From: Bryum argenteum
Taxonomy: Eukaryota; Streptophyta; Bryopsida; Bryales; Bryaceae
Assembly (NCBI GenBank): GCA_037043015.1
Contig: CM073329.1
Span: 5,844,648 to 5,908,647, forward strand
DNA: 64,000 nt
Direction of reading: 5' to 3'
Positions 55,736 to 64,000 of this stretch are shown here, piece by piece (within the stretch, counting starts at the first letter, position 1; each line of letters opens with the position of its first letter). The position numbers and the translations under genes are program-made. The notes below the pieces were generated by a model that did no database searches, had not been told where the DNA came from, and worked only from the letters and a program-made list of their open reading frames with translations.

Positions 55736-56850
55736 AAAACACTGAGCAAATGTTCTCGGGGAATATTCTTGAGAAGTAGGGTCAATAGGCATTAAGAGAA
55801 GCTTGTGGCTTAGATGAAGCTTGGTATGTTACATTCATGACATCGCATATGCATGGATTAATAATTGGGTGGACTATGTCTATAGTACATTAGTTTGAGA
55901 GCGTTTGAATTTTCTTCAAGAAACACCTTGAATCAAGGAATAAGACTCTTATCCAAGGAGAGTGACTCTCTAATTGATTCATAATGCTACATGTAGAAAG
56001 AAATTTTTTTGAAAAATTTCACCCTTTCCCTTTAAAGACCTATGAAGGCATTTGTTTTATCATCTTTGTTCAAAACGTTAAGAAGATATCTTATGCTCTT
56101 TCCATAAGATCCCTTCACTACCACCATGCTTTAGTGAATCTTTATTTAAAGGATCAATATTAATAAGTGATAAACGAAGTTTTTTTTTTAGCTTATCTAA
56201 CTTAGGTCTTGGTGGTTCCATCTTCTAACACAATTCAATGTCTTTACCGCTCCAAAAAAAAAATCTTAAGTATAATGAGTTGAATTTTTAACTCCTTCTT
56301 CATTATTAGGTTTTGAAAAGTTCCACTAATTTAAAAGGAACTCGACTTAGGGATCACAAAATTCACTTTAGAAAAAATAAAATGAATAAAATTGATGTAG
56401 CAAGGGGCACTAGGAAAGAAAGAGAAGAGATGTAGGGTCTAAACTTCCACCCTTCTTATGGTCGGACCCAAAACAAGCTAAGCAACGAATCTAGAACATG
56501 TACAAGGACACATTAATACCAACCTCAACATGCTAGAGATACGGCAATAAGTGCTACGATTCACCATTGAAGGATGTAACCATATACAAGCAATAAAACA
56601 ACTAATATCTAGTTGTAGGCTTATCTTGATATTCCCTCTTTTCGTACATAGTCTTAACAACTTAGAAGAACCTTTCGAGTAACCTAAGTGAAATTCATGA
56701 AGATTTTCGTAAAATTAGGCTCAAAAAAATTTGATCAAGTGAAAGTATTTCCACATAGAAATCATAAACTCAAGTTCTATAAGGCAAAAAGAAGTAGCGA
56801 AGGGGCGTTAGAAAGAAAGAAGAGAGCGGTGGGGTCTTCTCTCGTACCCT
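55736..56850. other. AT-rich intergenic DNA
   Basis: No feature is recognised until the composition rises at about 56820, near the USP7-like gene. Confidence 0.4.
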
Positions 56851-56862
56851 TTCCCGCGGCAG

Positions 56863-57264
56863 ACGTGGCATCCAGCTGGACCCGGGGTTGGATGCCACAT
56901 CATCATCAACCCCCTCACCACCCTAAGATACCAAGCACTCTCTTTCTCTATCATCGTCTCTTGCGTCTCCCATTCACCGACGACAGACCTTCATCGCCAT
57001 AGCCATACAATTTCCCTTCCCTTCAATTGTCCCTTTCACCTTCTCCCTTTCCCCACAAAATTCTCCGCATCCGCGCGAGCATGTTACTATTTTTCGCTTG
57101 AAAAATGGTCCAGGAACCAATTGGCCACAAACATTCCCCCCTAGGGCTGCTCGGGCTAGGGTTGGCGGGCGCGGACGATCCGATTCACCGAAGATTGATC
57201 GCAATTTGAGCCAGAGTTTCGATCTGTTAGGTTTTCGACCCGGGAATTGAATTGGCACGCGATC
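56863..57264 (+). promoter_or_regulatory. Upstream region and 5' UTR of the USP7-like gene
   Basis: CT-rich, GC-richer DNA directly before the first ATG, as is common in plant promoters and leaders. It begins with a 10-base perfect inverted repeat, GTGGCATCCA (56863-56872) and TGGATGCCAC (56887-56896). No clear TATA box is seen. Confidence 0.45.
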
Positions 57265-63874
<6,610 letters not shown>

Positions 63875-64000
63875 GTAAGCAGTTTGCTTCTCATCCTATT
63901 ATTTCATGTTTTCTTGCAAACCTCGTAGTACTTTATACCTGGGATTCTGAAGAGAGCTTTTTGTAGCCTATATCTTCTGTTCATATAGAGCCAGCCGATG

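Overview
The window is nuclear DNA of a land plant. It has spliced genes with GT/AG introns of mostly 70 to 300 bases, a UBP12/UBP13-type deubiquitinase, plastid-type transit peptides, plant-type U2 snRNA genes and AT-rich intergenic DNA full of small inverted-repeat elements. Stand-alone plastid-targeted hemerythrin (HHE) proteins and short introns fit a bryophyte (moss or liverwort) better than a flowering plant, but the species is an inference that I cannot confirm.

Layout. Positions 1-9800 are gene-poor and hold an inverted dispersed repeat, several MITEs and nested TTAA-flanked elements. Positions 9.8-18.5 kb hold two hemerythrin-like genes arranged head to head (12.4-11.2 kb on minus, 17.2-18.3 kb on plus). 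Their promoters and 3' flanks were duplicated with them, and a further inverted copy of the 3' flank lies downstream of the first gene. Between them are a 0.5 kb foldback element, a 376-base TIR element and a tRNA-derived SINE with a perfect 12-base target-site duplication. Positions 19.3-30.0 kb carry a long many-exon plus-strand gene of the CPSF-A/MMS1/DDB1-like beta-propeller class; some exons do not join in one frame. An intronless gene for a secreted or membrane-anchored, proline-rich protein lies at 30.3-31.0 kb on minus. Positions 32-39 kb hold a cluster of TTAA-flanked elements, a 21-base minisatellite and a possible small spliced gene.

Positions 40.1-44.5 kb contain four minus-strand U2 snRNA genes in a tandem array, each with a TATA-like box and a USE-like element at the expected distances. 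Two of the four differ from the canonical 5' region. Positions 45-57 kb are gene-poor, with a 737-base TTAA element with strong TIRs, minisatellites, a relic duplication of the 30 kb locus and a half-kilobase tandem duplication in pyrimidine-rich DNA. Positions 57.3-64.0 kb hold the first 23 coding exons of a USP7-like (UBP12/13) deubiquitinase, cut by the window end.

The most unusual signal is a set of about eight short elements bounded by TTAA, most with CCC/GGG termini (72 to 1146 bases), one of them interrupted by another TTAA-flanked element. This is the target site and terminal signature of the piggyBac superfamily, which is not a usual component of plant genomes. No transposase is visible in the window, so these would be non-autonomous. 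The genes show no operon-like relationship; they are housekeeping or stress genes separated by repeats.
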